Of a DNA stretch of 45,162 nt, positions 1 to 8,437 are shown one piece after another (position 1 is the stretch's first letter; each line of letters begins with the position of its first letter). The notes under the pieces were generated by a model that searched no databases, was not told where the DNA came from, and worked only from the letters and a program-made list of their open reading frames with translations. This DNA comes from an uncultured Blautia sp. (GTDB taxonomy: Bacteria > Bacillota > Clostridia > Lachnospirales > Lachnospiraceae), in the NCBI GenBank assembly GCA_900553515.1, contig USDN01000017.1:1-45162 (forward strand), written 5' to 3'. The translations under genes and the position numbers were made by a program.

Positions 1-77
1 GGATAACATATTTTGTTGAAGTTTTTTATATTAACTAGCACAATGGGTTAATTTAATAAAAAGTTCACAAAAATCAA

Positions 78-106
78 TGGAAAAAATTCTTATAATATGT
101 TAAAAT
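78..106 (+). promoter_or_regulatory. candidate promoter of the xdh operon
   Basis: A TAAAAT box (101-106) lies 17 bases after TGGAAA (78-83), a poor -35 match. A perfect TATAAT also sits at 91-96 but has no -35 at normal spacing. The weak -35 would suit an activator-dependent promoter. Either choice would give a leader of about 200 bases before xdhA. Confidence 0.3.
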
Positions 107-123
107 GAATAAAAGTCAAATGT

Positions 124-247
124 TCCTGAAGCTGTGCTTAAATTCAGGAGACGCATTATAAGAAAGTAGCATGGTTCGGAGCCGGACGATCGTCCTGAGG
201 GGAACACACACTCCTGGGATGTAGTCCGGCTTTTTCTATATCCGAAC
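124..247 (+). promoter_or_regulatory. structured leader RNA with terminator-like hairpin ahead of xdhA
   Basis: This fills most of the gene-free first 313 bases. A 7-bp hairpin pairs 124-130 with 143-149. It is followed by a long GC-rich hairpin in which 181-187 (GCCGGAC) pairs with 224-230 (GTCCGGC), with an inner imperfect stem of about 191-202 with 211-221. A T5 run (231-235) follows directly, as in an intrinsic terminator. An outer stem, 174-180 (GTTCGGA) with 241-247 (TCCGAAC), can form across the T run. It could be an attenuator or riboswitch for xdhABC, or the terminator of a transcript entering from the left. I do not recognise a named RNA family. Confidence 0.45.
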
Positions 248-313
248 GGAGATAAGAGGTATTTGGACAGTCCGTCAGAATTTATGCATAAAAAAAGAAA
301 AGAAGGTGAAGAG

Positions 314-2590
314 ATGGTTGGAAAGAGTATTCCAAGAGTAGATGCTTACGAAAAAGTTACAGGAAGGGCAAAATTTACAGATGACCTGATACTTGACCGG
401 TGTCTGGTTGCCAGAATTCTTCATTCTACGATCGGAAATGGGATTGTAACATCCATTGATACCAGTGAAGCAGAGGCGCTTCCGGGCGTGGTAAAGGTAG
501 TCACCTTTAAGGACGTACCGGATCACTGCTATCCCACACCGGGACATCCATGGTCCGTAGAACCGGCTCACCAGGACGTGGCAGACAGAAATATCCTTAC
601 CGGACGTATCCGTTATTACGGGGATGATATTGCAGCGGTAGTGGCAGAGGATGAGGTGACCGCATCCCGTGCGCTGAAGCTGATCAAGGTGGAATATGAA
701 GAATATCCGGTGGAGATCCATCCGCGGAAATCCATGTATGGAAGCAACCCGCCTGTTCATTTTGATAAAAAAGACAACGTACTGGCGCGGTCAAACTTTT
801 TTATCGGAGATGTAGATAAGGGGCTGGAGGAATCGGAAACCGTTGTAAAAAGAAGCTATAAGACTCCCATTGTTCAGCACTGCCATATTGAAAATCCGAT
901 TTCCTTTGCTTATATGGAAAAGGGAAGGGTTGTGGTAGTTACCTCCACACAGATCCCTCATATCGTAAGGCGCGTGATCGGTCAGGCTCTGGGTATTCCC
1001 TGGGGCAAGGTAAGGGTGATTAAACCTTATATCGGCGGAGGGTTCGGAAACAAGCAGGATGTGCTGTATGAGCCTCTGAACGCTTTTCTTACCACACAGG
1101 TGGGAGGCCGCCCGGTGAAGCTGGATATTTCCAGAGAAGAGACCTTCCAGAATACCAGAACCCGTCATTCCATTGAATACGACCTGACTGCAGGAATAGA
1201 TAAGGAAGGACGTCTTCTTGCAAAAGAGATGAATGCATACTCCAATCAGGGAGCCTATGCATCTCATGGTCATGCTATTGCCGCCAATGGACTGACTGCA
1301 TGGAGACTGCAGTATGCCTGCCCGAATATAAGAGGCGAAGCCTATACCATTTATACAAACAGCCCGACAGCAGGCGCTATGCGTGCTTACGGAATCCCAC
1401 AGGCTGCTTTTGCTATTGAGTGCTTTATGGATGATATCGCAAAAGAGATCCATATGGATCCGCTGGAATTCCGCAGAAGGAATCTGATCCATGGGTATTA
1501 TGAGGACGCTTATCTGAAACCGATCGCTGCAAATACAAATGGTATTTTTGAATGTCTGAAAAAGGGCGCTGAATATATACACTGGGATGAAAAACGTAAA
1601 GAATATGCAGATCAGACCGGACATATCCGAAGAGGCGTGGGTGTCGCTGTCTTTTCTTACAAGACAGGAGTATGGCCCATCTCCCTGGAGATCGCGGGCT
1701 GCCGCCTGTCCATGAATCAGGATGGAAGCGTACAGATGCAGATTGGCGCTACAGAGATCGGTCAGGGAGCAGATACGGTATTTTCCCAGATGGCTGCAGA
1801 GACGCTTCACATGGATGTAGAGAATATTCATATTGTGACTGTACAGGATACAGATGTAACGCCGTTTGACACGGGAGCCTATGCATCCAGACAGTCCTTT
1901 GTTACCGGAACAGCAGTAAAACAGTGTGCAGAGCAGCTTTATGATAAAATCCTTGCCTATGCTAAGACACTTCTGCCGGAGCAGGAGACCAGAGAACTGT
2001 CTATGGATCACGGCTGGATCTATGCCGGGGACGAGGCGGCGATCTCTCTGGAGGCAGTTGCCCAGGAGGCGTACTACAGCCTTTCCAATTCCTCAGTGCT
2101 TACCGCAGAGGTTTCTACGCAGGTAAAGAAAAATACACTTGCTTCCGGCTGCTGTTTCGCAGAGGTGGAAGTGGATATGAAACTGGGAACTGTTAAGATC
2201 CTCCATATCATTAATGTCCATGACAGTGGAAAGCTTCTGAATCCCCAGCTGGCAGAAATGCAGGTGCATGGAGGCATGTCCATGGGTATGGGATATGGAG
2301 TCAGCGAGCAGATCGTACTGGATGAAAAAACAGGAAGAATGTTAAACGGAAATCTTCTTGATTATAAACTTATGACAGCTCTGGACACACCGGACATCAA
2401 AGCAGACTTTGTGGAGCTTGAGGATCCTGAGGGACCATATGGGAACAAGGCTCTTGGAGAACCGCCTGCGATTCCGGGAGCACCTGCCATCCGGAATGCA
2501 GTTCTTCATGCAACAGGCGTGGCGTTTAATGAGAATCCTCTCACACCTCAGAAACTGATCGATGGATTCAAAAAAGCCGGACTGATCTGA
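314..2590 (+). CDS. xdhA: xanthine dehydrogenase-type molybdenum-binding subunit
   Basis: Catalytic molybdopterin subunit of a cytoplasmic purine hydroxylase. It would hydroxylate a purine such as hypoxanthine or xanthine and pass electrons to the FeS and FAD subunits encoded next. The 758 residues match separate-subunit XdhA proteins of about 750. Visible signatures are an N-terminal GKSIPRVDAYEKVTGRA, GGGFGNK near residue 241, RAYGIPQ near 357, GQG near 483, and C-terminal GEPPAIPGAPA near 715, which carries the conserved active-site glutamate. The ATG at 314 is chosen because AAGG precedes it at proper spacing and the family start is recovered. An in-frame TTG at 263 with its own GAGG is a less likely start. 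First gene of a five-gene operon. The exact substrate is inferred from context; nicotinate or another heterocycle is possible. Confidence 0.93.
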   Translation: MVGKSIPRVDAYEKVTGRAKFTDDLILDRCLVARILHSTIGNGIVTSIDTSEAEALPGVVKVVTFKDVPDHCYPTPGHPWSVEPAHQDVADRNILTGRIRYYGDDIAAVVAEDEVTASRALKLIKVEYEEYPVEIHPRKSMYGSNPPVHFDKKDNVLARSNFFIGDVDKGLEESETVVKRSYKTPIVQHCHIENPISFAYMEKGRVVVVTSTQIPHIVRRVIGQALGIPWGKVRVIKPYIGGGFGNKQDVLYEPLNAFLTTQVGGRPVKLDISREETFQNTRTRHSIEYDLTAGIDKEGRLLAKEMNAYSNQGAYASHGHAIAANGLTAWRLQYACPNIRGEAYTIYTNSPTAGAMRAYGIPQAAFAIECFMDDIAKEIHMDPLEFRRRNLIHGYYEDAYLKPIAANTNGIFECLKKGAEYIHWDEKRKEYADQTGHIRRGVGVAVFSYKTGVWPISLEIAGCRLSMNQDGSVQMQIGATEIGQGADTVFSQMAAETLHMDVENIHIVTVQDTDVTPFDTGAYASRQSFVTGTAVKQCAEQLYDKILAYAKTLLPEQETRELSMDHGWIYAGDEAAISLEAVAQEAYYSLSNSSVLTAEVSTQVKKNTLASGCCFAEVEVDMKLGTVKILHIINVHDSGKLLNPQLAEMQVHGGMSMGMGYGVSEQIVLDEKTGRMLNGNLLDYKLMTALDTPDIKADFVELEDPEGPYGNKALGEPPAIPGAPAIRNAVLHATGVAFNENPLTPQKLIDGFKKAGLI

Positions 2591-2606
2591 AAGGGGGAAC
2601 TGTTTT

Positions 2607-3491
2607 ATGTATGATATCGAAAATTACTATAATGCAAAATCCGTTGGCGAGGCGGCGGCTCTTCTGAAGGAGCATCCGGATACCCGGATCATTTCCGGAG
2701 GGAGCGATGTGCTGATTAAGATCCGTGAAGGAAAGATGGCTGGAACTTCTCTTGTCTGTATCCGTGATATTAAAGAGATACAGGGTGTAAGTAAAAAAGA
2801 TAACGGAGATATTTATATTGGAGCGGGAACAACTTTTTCTCATATTACCAATGATCCCATCATACAGGAGTGTATTCCGGTTCTTGGAGACGCGGTAGAT
2901 CAGGTTGGAGGCCCTCAGATCCGCAATATCGGCACCATCGGAGGAAACATCTGCAATGGTGCAGTCAGCGCAGACAGCGCGCCTACAGTGTTTTCCCTGA
3001 ACGCGCTTCTTCGTATTGAAGATGGAAACGGAGGAAGAACGGTTCCGGTAAGAGAGTTTTATCTGGGTCCGGGCCGTGTGGATCTGAAACGGGGAGAAAT
3101 CCTGACACATGTGATCATTCCTGAAAAAGAATACAGGGGATATCACGGTCATTATATAAAGTATTCCATGCGTAAGGCCATGGATATCGCTACCCTGAGC
3201 TGTTCTGTAGTAAGCAGGGTGGATACAGAAAAAAAGATTCTGGAAGACGTACGCATTACCTTTGGCGTAGCAGCTCCGGTTCCTTTCCGGTGTGAAAAGA
3301 CAGAAGCTGCTTTAAAGGGAATGTCTGTCGGTGAGAAGCTGTATCAGACAATAGAAGAAAGCGTCCGTCAGGAGATCAGTCCCAGAGATTCCTGGAGAGC
3401 CTCCAGAGAATTCCGTCTTCAGATTGGCGGAGAGATTGCAAAAAGGGCGCTGATCCGTACCGTAGAACTTGCAGGAGGTGACAGGAAATGA
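2607..3491 (+). CDS. xdhB: xanthine dehydrogenase FAD-binding subunit
   Basis: FAD subunit of the molybdenum hydroxylase. It takes electrons from the 2Fe-2S subunit and would hand them to NAD+ or another acceptor. The 294 residues fit the CoxM/XdhB family. The N-terminal half carries the flavin loops IISGGSDVLIKIREG and GGPQIRNIGTIGGN, and the C-terminal half is the CO-dehydrogenase-flavoprotein-like domain. Starts 16 bases after xdhA with a strong AAGGGGG site. Its stop overlaps the xdhC start (ATGA), which indicates translational coupling. Confidence 0.93.
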   Translation: MYDIENYYNAKSVGEAAALLKEHPDTRIISGGSDVLIKIREGKMAGTSLVCIRDIKEIQGVSKKDNGDIYIGAGTTFSHITNDPIIQECIPVLGDAVDQVGGPQIRNIGTIGGNICNGAVSADSAPTVFSLNALLRIEDGNGGRTVPVREFYLGPGRVDLKRGEILTHVIIPEKEYRGYHGHYIKYSMRKAMDIATLSCSVVSRVDTEKKILEDVRITFGVAAPVPFRCEKTEAALKGMSVGEKLYQTIEESVRQEISPRDSWRASREFRLQIGGEIAKRALIRTVELAGGDRK

Positions 3492-3982
3492 TCAGGGATA
3501 AAGTTCTGGTAACATGTATTGTAAACGGAAAAGAAGTGGCGGAGTATGTAGATCCAAGAGAATCTCTTCTTGATATGCTGAGAAACCGTCTGGGACTTAC
3601 TTCCGTCAAAAAAGGCTGTGAGGTTGGAGAATGCGGAGCCTGTACAGTAATCATTGACGGTGAGACCGTAGATTCCTGTATTTATCTGGCTGTATGGGCA
3701 GAGGGCAAAAATATCCGTACACTGGAAGGCCTTGAAAAAAATGGGGATCTTACCCGCATTCAGGAGGCTTTTATCGAGGAAGGAGCCATTCAGTGCGGCT
3801 TCTGCACTCCGGGGTTTGTAATGTCAGCCACCGTACTTCTGGAAAGAGGAGAAGTCCTTACCAGAGAAGCGATCAAAAAACACATGTCAGGTAATCTGTG
3901 CCGCTGTACCGGCTATCAGAATATCGTAAATGCCGTAGAAAAAGTCATGAAAGAAAATGCGGCGGAAAATGAAGGAGCTTAA
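3488..3982 (+). CDS. xdhC: xanthine dehydrogenase 2Fe-2S subunit
   Basis: Iron-sulfur subunit carrying electrons between the molybdenum site and FAD. It has 164 residues. The N-terminal plant-ferredoxin-like cluster is ligated by C44, C49, C52 and C64 (CEVGECGAC then C). The C-terminal helical domain has C103, C106, C138 and C140 (CGFC and CRC). All eight expected cysteines are present, so the enzyme looks intact. It overlaps xdhB by four bases and is three bases from yqeB. Some nomenclatures use xdhC for an unrelated molybdenum cofactor insertion factor, so the symbol means the FeS subunit here. Confidence 0.93.
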   Translation: MIRDKVLVTCIVNGKEVAEYVDPRESLLDMLRNRLGLTSVKKGCEVGECGACTVIIDGETVDSCIYLAVWAEGKNIRTLEGLEKNGDLTRIQEAFIEEGAIQCGFCTPGFVMSATVLLERGEVLTREAIKKHMSGNLCRCTGYQNIVNAVEKVMKENAAENEGA

Positions 3983-3985
3983 GCT

Positions 3986-4804
3986 ATGCCGCAGAACAGT
4001 ATACTGGTTGTCCGGGGCGGAGGGGATCTTGCCAGTGGAGTGATCCACCGGCTTTTCCGCTGCGGCTACCGGGTTCTTATATTAGAAAGCAGAAAACCAA
4101 GCGCAATCCGCAGAGAAGTATCCTTCTGTGAAGCCGTCTATGACGGAGAAGCGTTTGTGGAGGGAGTTCTGAGCCACCGTATCCATCGTGTGGATCAGTG
4201 TGAAGAGATCTGGAAGCTGGGAGAAATCCCTCTTCTGGTGGACGAAGAAGGAACTGCGATCCGTACTTTAAAGCCGGATGCAGTGATCGATGGGATTCTT
4301 GCCAAAAAAAATATGGGTACCAGCCGGGAAATGGCGCCTTTGACCATTGCCCTCGGACCGGGATTTCTGGCCGGGGCAGACGTCGATTATGTGATTGAGA
4401 CAAAAAGAGGTCATGATCTTGGCAGGATCATCGAGGAAGGCTGGGCGATCCCAAATACAGGGATTCCAGGTGAGATTGGCGGTTATGGAAAAGAGAGAGT
4501 GATCCATTCTCCGGCAGCCGGAGTAATCCATAATAAAGCGAAGATCAGCGATCTGGTAGAGAAGGGGCAGGAGATTGCTGTGATCCGGACAGAAGAGGGA
4601 TTGGAAATTCCGGTGAATGCTTCTCTGTCCGGGGTGCTGCGCGGCATTATCCGGGAAGGCTATGAGGTTTTTCAGGGAATGAAGATCGCGGATATCGATC
4701 CCCGGAAAGAACAGAAAAAGAACTGCAATACCATTTCTGACAAGGCGAGATGTATTGCAGGAAGCGTGGTGGAAATTCTTTTATCAGAGGGAGTCCTTCC
4801 ATGA
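3986..4804 (+). CDS. yqeB: YqeB-type selenium-dependent molybdenum hydroxylase system protein
   Basis: Member of the YqeB/EF2563 family, found with molybdenum hydroxylases that need a labile, non-selenocysteine selenium atom at the active site. Its biochemical step is not established. The 272 residues begin with a Rossmann-like nucleotide loop (VRGGGDLASGV). The C-terminal part (about 170-230, beginning SPAAGVIHNKA) resembles a biotinyl/lipoyl-type barrel. It lies three bases behind xdhC and overlaps the next gene by four bases. The placement implies that the xdhABC product is a selenium-dependent hydroxylase. No selD or selA is in this window. Confidence 0.85.
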   Translation: MPQNSILVVRGGGDLASGVIHRLFRCGYRVLILESRKPSAIRREVSFCEAVYDGEAFVEGVLSHRIHRVDQCEEIWKLGEIPLLVDEEGTAIRTLKPDAVIDGILAKKNMGTSREMAPLTIALGPGFLAGADVDYVIETKRGHDLGRIIEEGWAIPNTGIPGEIGGYGKERVIHSPAAGVIHNKAKISDLVEKGQEIAVIRTEEGLEIPVNASLSGVLRGIIREGYEVFQGMKIADIDPRKEQKKNCNTISDKARCIAGSVVEILLSEGVLP

Positions 4805-6156
4805 AAAAGGGAATTCTGGAGCTTCTGGATATTGACATAAAAAATAAAAGAGTGATTTCTGTTGTCGGAGGAGGCGGCAAGACAAGCCTGATCTTCCGGC
4901 TGACAGAGGAACTGGTTTCACTCGGGAAAAGGGTGATTGTTACCACCACTACCCATATGGCGTATGAGCCGGAACGTCCCTTTTCCGAAAACGGAGAGCC
5001 GGAGAAGGTGAGAGAAGATATCAGGAAAGCCGGATATACGGTAGCGGGAACCCTTGAAGAGCAAAATAGCGGAAGAAACCAGAGAGATTCTGATGCAGAC
5101 AGTGATACGTCCGGCGTCAGAACCGAAAGAGAAGAATCTTTTGTCTGTAAAATAAGAGGACTTCCTCCGGAAAGGCTTCAGGCGCTTCAAAAAGAGTGCG
5201 ATATTCTTCTGATCGAAGCGGACGGCGCAAAACGTCTGCCCCTAAAGGTTCCTGCAGGCTGGGAACCGGTGATTCCGGATATGACAGATCTGGTTGTTGG
5301 AGTAACAGGTCTGGACTGTCTGGGAAAACGGATCATGGATACTTCACACCGACCGGAACTGACTGCAAAATTTCTTGGAAAGGATATCCGGGAAAAGGTA
5401 ACAGAAGAGGATGTGGCAGAGATTGCAGGCTCCTTTTTGGCCCTTCGGAAAAATGTGGGTAAACGGGAATACCGGGTATTTCTGAATAAGACAGATACCC
5501 TGGAGGATCCAAAAGCAGCAGACAGGATTATAGAAATGCTGAAAAAAGAAAAGGTTTATGCTGCCTGCGGAAATCTGAAGTATGATATGCAGAAGAAGCT
5601 TGCAATCGTGATCCTTGCTGCCGGAAACAGCCGCAGATTCGGAAAGAACAAGCTTTTGTACCCCATTGAAGGGATTCCCATGTACCGGAGAGCTTTTCGT
5701 AAAACGCTTCTGGTGCAGAAGAAAATGAAGGAACAGATTCTTTCGGTTGCGGTGGTTACTCAGTATCAGGAGATCATGGATGAGGCAGAGAAGCTTGGTA
5801 TAAAAACCGTATTAAATCCTCATCCGGAAGAGGGAATTTCCTCCTCCATGAAACTTGGACTTTTTCCGGAAGCAGATGCCTGTCTTTTTATGGTGGCAGA
5901 TCAGCCCTGGTTAAGCGCGGAAACTCTGGAGGGGCTGATCCGCAGATTTCTGGAAAGCAGTAAAGGGATGGCGGCAGTGTCAAAAAACGGCGAACCGGGA
6001 AATCCCTGTATTTTCAGCCGGAAGTATTATGGCAGACTGATGGAACTTACCGGGGACAAAGGGGGAAAAAGAGTGCTGAAAGCCCATCCGGAAGATGTGG
6101 TTTTATATGAAATTGAAAATGAAAAAGAGCTTACAGATGTGGATCAGCCTCTGTAG
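4801..6156 (+). CDS. YqeC-MocA fusion: selenium-hydroxylase accessory and molybdenum cofactor cytidylyltransferase
   Basis: One 451-residue protein joins two activities that are often separate. Residues 1 to about 255 are YqeC-like, with the P-loop-like VVGGGGKTS at 20-28 and an acidic motif LLIEADGAKR. From residue 268 there is a MocA/NTP-transferase domain (AIVILAAGNSRRFGKNKLL, later MVADQPWL and GNPCIFS), which would turn molybdopterin into the cytosine dinucleotide form used by bacterial xanthine dehydrogenases. The reading frame runs unbroken across the junction. The start overlaps the yqeB stop (ATGA). The fusion supports joint maturation of selenium and molybdenum at the XdhA active site. 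Confidence 0.88.
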   Translation: MKKGILELLDIDIKNKRVISVVGGGGKTSLIFRLTEELVSLGKRVIVTTTTHMAYEPERPFSENGEPEKVREDIRKAGYTVAGTLEEQNSGRNQRDSDADSDTSGVRTEREESFVCKIRGLPPERLQALQKECDILLIEADGAKRLPLKVPAGWEPVIPDMTDLVVGVTGLDCLGKRIMDTSHRPELTAKFLGKDIREKVTEEDVAEIAGSFLALRKNVGKREYRVFLNKTDTLEDPKAADRIIEMLKKEKVYAACGNLKYDMQKKLAIVILAAGNSRRFGKNKLLYPIEGIPMYRRAFRKTLLVQKKMKEQILSVAVVTQYQEIMDEAEKLGIKTVLNPHPEEGISSSMKLGLFPEADACLFMVADQPWLSAETLEGLIRRFLESSKGMAAVSKNGEPGNPCIFSRKYYGRLMELTGDKGGKRVLKAHPEDVVLYEIENEKELTDVDQPL

Positions 6157-6202
6157 GCTCTTCTTTTTACCGGGGCTGAGCCGGTGGTCGTGATTGTCCG
6201 GA

Positions 6203-7570
6203 TTAGTTTGTCTTAGTTCTTTTATTCAGTTCCGGGAGAACGGTCAGCAGCATTGTCAGGAAGCAGGCGCAGCCGCCGATCAGGTTGGATACAGGCTCTG
6301 CCCAGAATACGCCGTTTACGCCCAGATTTCCTGTACGGGGCAGAAGCACGGTAAGGGGAACCACAATGATTACTTTACGGAAAATAGAAAAAAAGGTGGC
6401 GTACCGGGCTTTTCCAAGAGCTACGAATACACTTTGTCCGGCAAACTGCAAAGCCATAAAGCAAAATCCGAAAAAATAGATATGGAGAGCGGGCGTGCCT
6501 TTGGCGATAAGCTCCGGCTGGCTGTTAAAGATCCGGATAAAAAATTCCGGGAATAACTTCAGGATTCCCCATATTGCCAGAGTATAGGCGACGCAGAGTC
6601 CTGTGACAAAGCCAATGGCCTTTTTTACCCGCTGATAAGCCTTTTCACCATAATTAAAACTCATGACCGGGGAAGCGCCGCTGGTAAGTCCATTGACCGG
6701 GGTGGTGGTGATCTCACGGATGGAATTCAGTACAGTCATGATTCCCACATAAAGGTCTCCTCCCCAGGTTTGCAGGGTAGCGTTGCAGAAGATCTGCACC
6801 AGACTGTTGGTAAAGGCCATCATGAAGCCGGAAATCCCCAGAGACATAATGTTTTTTACCCGTGTCCATTTCAGCGTCATGGCATCTTTTTTCAGATGAA
6901 GGACAGCCTTTTTTCCGGTAAGGAATCTGAAAACCCACAGAGCGGAACACATCTGAGAAAGAACGGTTGCCGTAGCAGCTCCCTTTACACCCATGTGAAA
7001 TACAAAAATAAACAGGGGATCCAGAATGATATTCAGAACCGCTCCGATCAGAATTGTCATCATTCCCATATTTCCGAATCCCTGGCTGTTGATAAAAGGA
7101 TTCATTCCCAGAGTGACCATCACAAACAGAGTGCCAAGAAGATAGATGCGGATATAGTCCCGGGCATAGGGATAGGTAAGGTCACTTGCTCCAAAGGCAT
7201 AAAGAACCGGGCGGTAAAACAGGTATCCCAGAAGCATGAGAGCTGCTCCGGTAAGAAGCAGCATGGAAAAGGTATTTCCCATAAGGCGTTCTGCCTCGTC
7301 GGTATTTCCACGCCCCCGTTCCATGGAACAGAGAGGGCTTCCTCCGTTGCCGAAGAGGTAGGTAAATGCTGTGATCAGTGTGATCACAGGAAAGCAAATG
7401 CCCACGCCGGTCAGGGCTGTTGTGCCAACCTGAGGGATCCGGCCGATATAGATTCGGTCTACGATATTATAAAGGAGGTTCAGAATCTGTGCCAGCGTCA
7501 TGGGAACAGCCACCTCCAGAATGTTTCGGTATACATTTCCTTTGGAAAAATCAGTCTGATGTATATTCAT
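6203..7570 (-). CDS. MATE family efflux transporter
   Basis: Twelve-helix inner-membrane multidrug/toxic-compound extrusion protein, probably driven by a sodium or proton gradient. It has 455 residues of largely hydrophobic sequence. The N-terminal repeat contains NILEVAVPMTLAQILNLLYN and VDRIYIGR, typical of the DinF/NorM superfamily. The ATG at 7570 is chosen for its AGGTGA site; an open frame extends upstream but has no ribosome site and crosses the divergent promoter region. It is convergent with the xdh operon and divergent from the shell-protein genes. Its substrate is unknown, and a role in the purine island is only positional. Confidence 0.88.
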   Translation of the reverse strand: MNIHQTDFSKGNVYRNILEVAVPMTLAQILNLLYNIVDRIYIGRIPQVGTTALTGVGICFPVITLITAFTYLFGNGGSPLCSMERGRGNTDEAERLMGNTFSMLLLTGAALMLLGYLFYRPVLYAFGASDLTYPYARDYIRIYLLGTLFVMVTLGMNPFINSQGFGNMGMMTILIGAVLNIILDPLFIFVFHMGVKGAATATVLSQMCSALWVFRFLTGKKAVLHLKKDAMTLKWTRVKNIMSLGISGFMMAFTNSLVQIFCNATLQTWGGDLYVGIMTVLNSIREITTTPVNGLTSGASPVMSFNYGEKAYQRVKKAIGFVTGLCVAYTLAIWGILKLFPEFFIRIFNSQPELIAKGTPALHIYFFGFCFMALQFAGQSVFVALGKARYATFFSIFRKVIIVVPLTVLLPRTGNLGVNGVFWAEPVSNLIGGCACFLTMLLTVLPELNKRTKTN

Positions 7571-7600
7571 AAGTTCACCTCGGATAAAATCTCTCTGTTT

Positions 7601-7628
7601 ATTATATACCATATGGCTGAAAAAACAA
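7601..7628 (-). promoter_or_regulatory. sigma-A promoter for the MATE gene
   Basis: On the minus strand, TTGTTT (7628-7623) and TATAAT (7606-7601) are separated by 16 bases. The -10 is about 30 bases from the start codon, so the leader is short. Confidence 0.55.
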
Positions 7629-7735
7629 GAATCCTGAAAAAAACTGCTGATTTTGAATAAAAAATAACCACACCAGTCCACAAATAAAAACAAATAAAAA
7701 CCACAATTATAATCTGGCTTTTCTGTTGATTTTAC

Positions 7736-7764
7736 TTGTATTTTAAATGGAAAGCAGGTATACT
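7736..7764 (+). promoter_or_regulatory. sigma-A promoter for the BMC shell genes
   Basis: TTGTAT (7736-7741) and TATACT (7759-7764) lie 17 bases apart, about 50 bases before the first shell gene. The two shell genes therefore form their own transcription unit. Confidence 0.6.
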
Positions 7765-7816
7765 GGTAGTAAATACAACAACAGACAAATTTCTGGTAGG
7801 AAAAGTGGGAGGTATT

Positions 7817-8116
7817 ATGGCTGAGAATTATAACGGCATGGCAGTCGGCGTATTTGAACTGGATAATCTGGTTGCCTGTTTTGTAGCGCTTGACGCTGCA
7901 TCCAAGGCAGCAAATGTAAAGATCCAGAGTGTGGAGCGTAACCGTCTGAAAAGCGGCGCCTGTGTCAAAATAAGAGGTTCTGTTTCTGATGTAAATGCAG
8001 CTATGGAGGTGGCTCTTGAAACAGCGAAGTCTCTTGGGGAAATTGTAAGTCACACGATCATCGCTTCTCCGACAGAGGATACGGAGACAGCGCTTGCAAT
8101 GACTATTAACAAATAA
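7817..8116 (+). CDS. BMC-domain microcompartment shell protein (BMC-H type), copy 1
   Basis: A 99-residue single-domain BMC protein (PF00936-type fold), expected to form hexameric tiles of a protein shell around enzymes. The family pattern is clear: MAVGVFELDNLVACFVALDA (first strand and helix), AANVKIQSVE, then VKIRGSVSDVNAAMEVALE and IIASPTEDTE. The pore-region segment NRLKSGAC differs from the common K-I-G-S/G-G type. Start is the ATG at 7817, preceded by GGGAGG; the frame is open further upstream but lacks a ribosome site. It is followed 25 bases later by a second BMC gene. The shell type is unknown; the neighbours are purine-catabolism genes. Confidence 0.9.
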   Translation: MAENYNGMAVGVFELDNLVACFVALDAASKAANVKIQSVERNRLKSGACVKIRGSVSDVNAAMEVALETAKSLGEIVSHTIIASPTEDTETALAMTINK

Positions 8117-8141
8117 TTCTGGATAAAGCGAGGAAATCATT

Positions 8142-8435
8142 ATGAGATATGGAGCATTTGGACTGGTAGAAGTACTGGGAAGCAGCAATGCCATCCTGGT
8201 GATCGATCAGATGCTGAAGACATCTGACGTAGCCTTTCGTACCTGGAATACAAAATGCGGCGGTCACGCTACGGTATTTTTGAGCGGCGATGTTTCCGCC
8301 GTGACAGCAGCTGTCGAAAGCGTAAAGGGCAATCCTCCCTGTGAGGTCATTGCGGCAGCGGTGATCTCCAATCCTTCTGAGGAGACCGTACGTCTGGTAG
8401 AAGAGGAAGCGGAAAAGCATCATTTTAATAAATAA
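8142..8435 (+). CDS. BMC-domain microcompartment shell protein (BMC-H type), copy 2
   Basis: A 97-residue second shell protein with one BMC domain. It shows YGAFGLVEVLGSSNAILVID (strand and helix), the CGGHATVFLSGDVSAVTAAV segment typical of BMC domains, and a C-terminal helix ending in a charged tail (EEEAEKHHFNK). It is clearly diverged from copy 1 rather than a recent duplicate, so mixed hexamers or two tile types with different pores are plausible. Ribosome site AGCGAGG. The unit ends at a strong terminator just after its stop. No BMC-P (pentamer) or BMC-T (tandem-domain) gene is in the window. Confidence 0.9.
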   Translation: MRYGAFGLVEVLGSSNAILVIDQMLKTSDVAFRTWNTKCGGHATVFLSGDVSAVTAAVESVKGNPPCEVIAAAVISNPSEETVRLVEEEAEKHHFNK

Positions 8436-8437
8436 AC

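Noticed and set aside
124..247. Signal recognition particle RNA or a known riboswitch (purine, molybdenum cofactor) in the xdhA leader
   Set aside because: A short GGGATGTAG stretch resembles part of 4.5S RNA, but the universal SRP loop sequence is missing. The guanine/adenine aptamer core is absent and no molybdenum-cofactor consensus could be matched.
3986..6156. Selenocysteine genes with in-frame TGA
   Set aside because: The xdh, yqeB and yqeC frames are continuous without internal TGA, so selenium would be a labile cofactor rather than selenocysteine.
7571..8194. N-terminal extension of the MATE protein reaching across the BMC genes
   Set aside because: The longer open frame has no ribosome site, antisenses the BMC promoter and first gene, and does not resemble MATE sequence; the start at 7570 has a good site.
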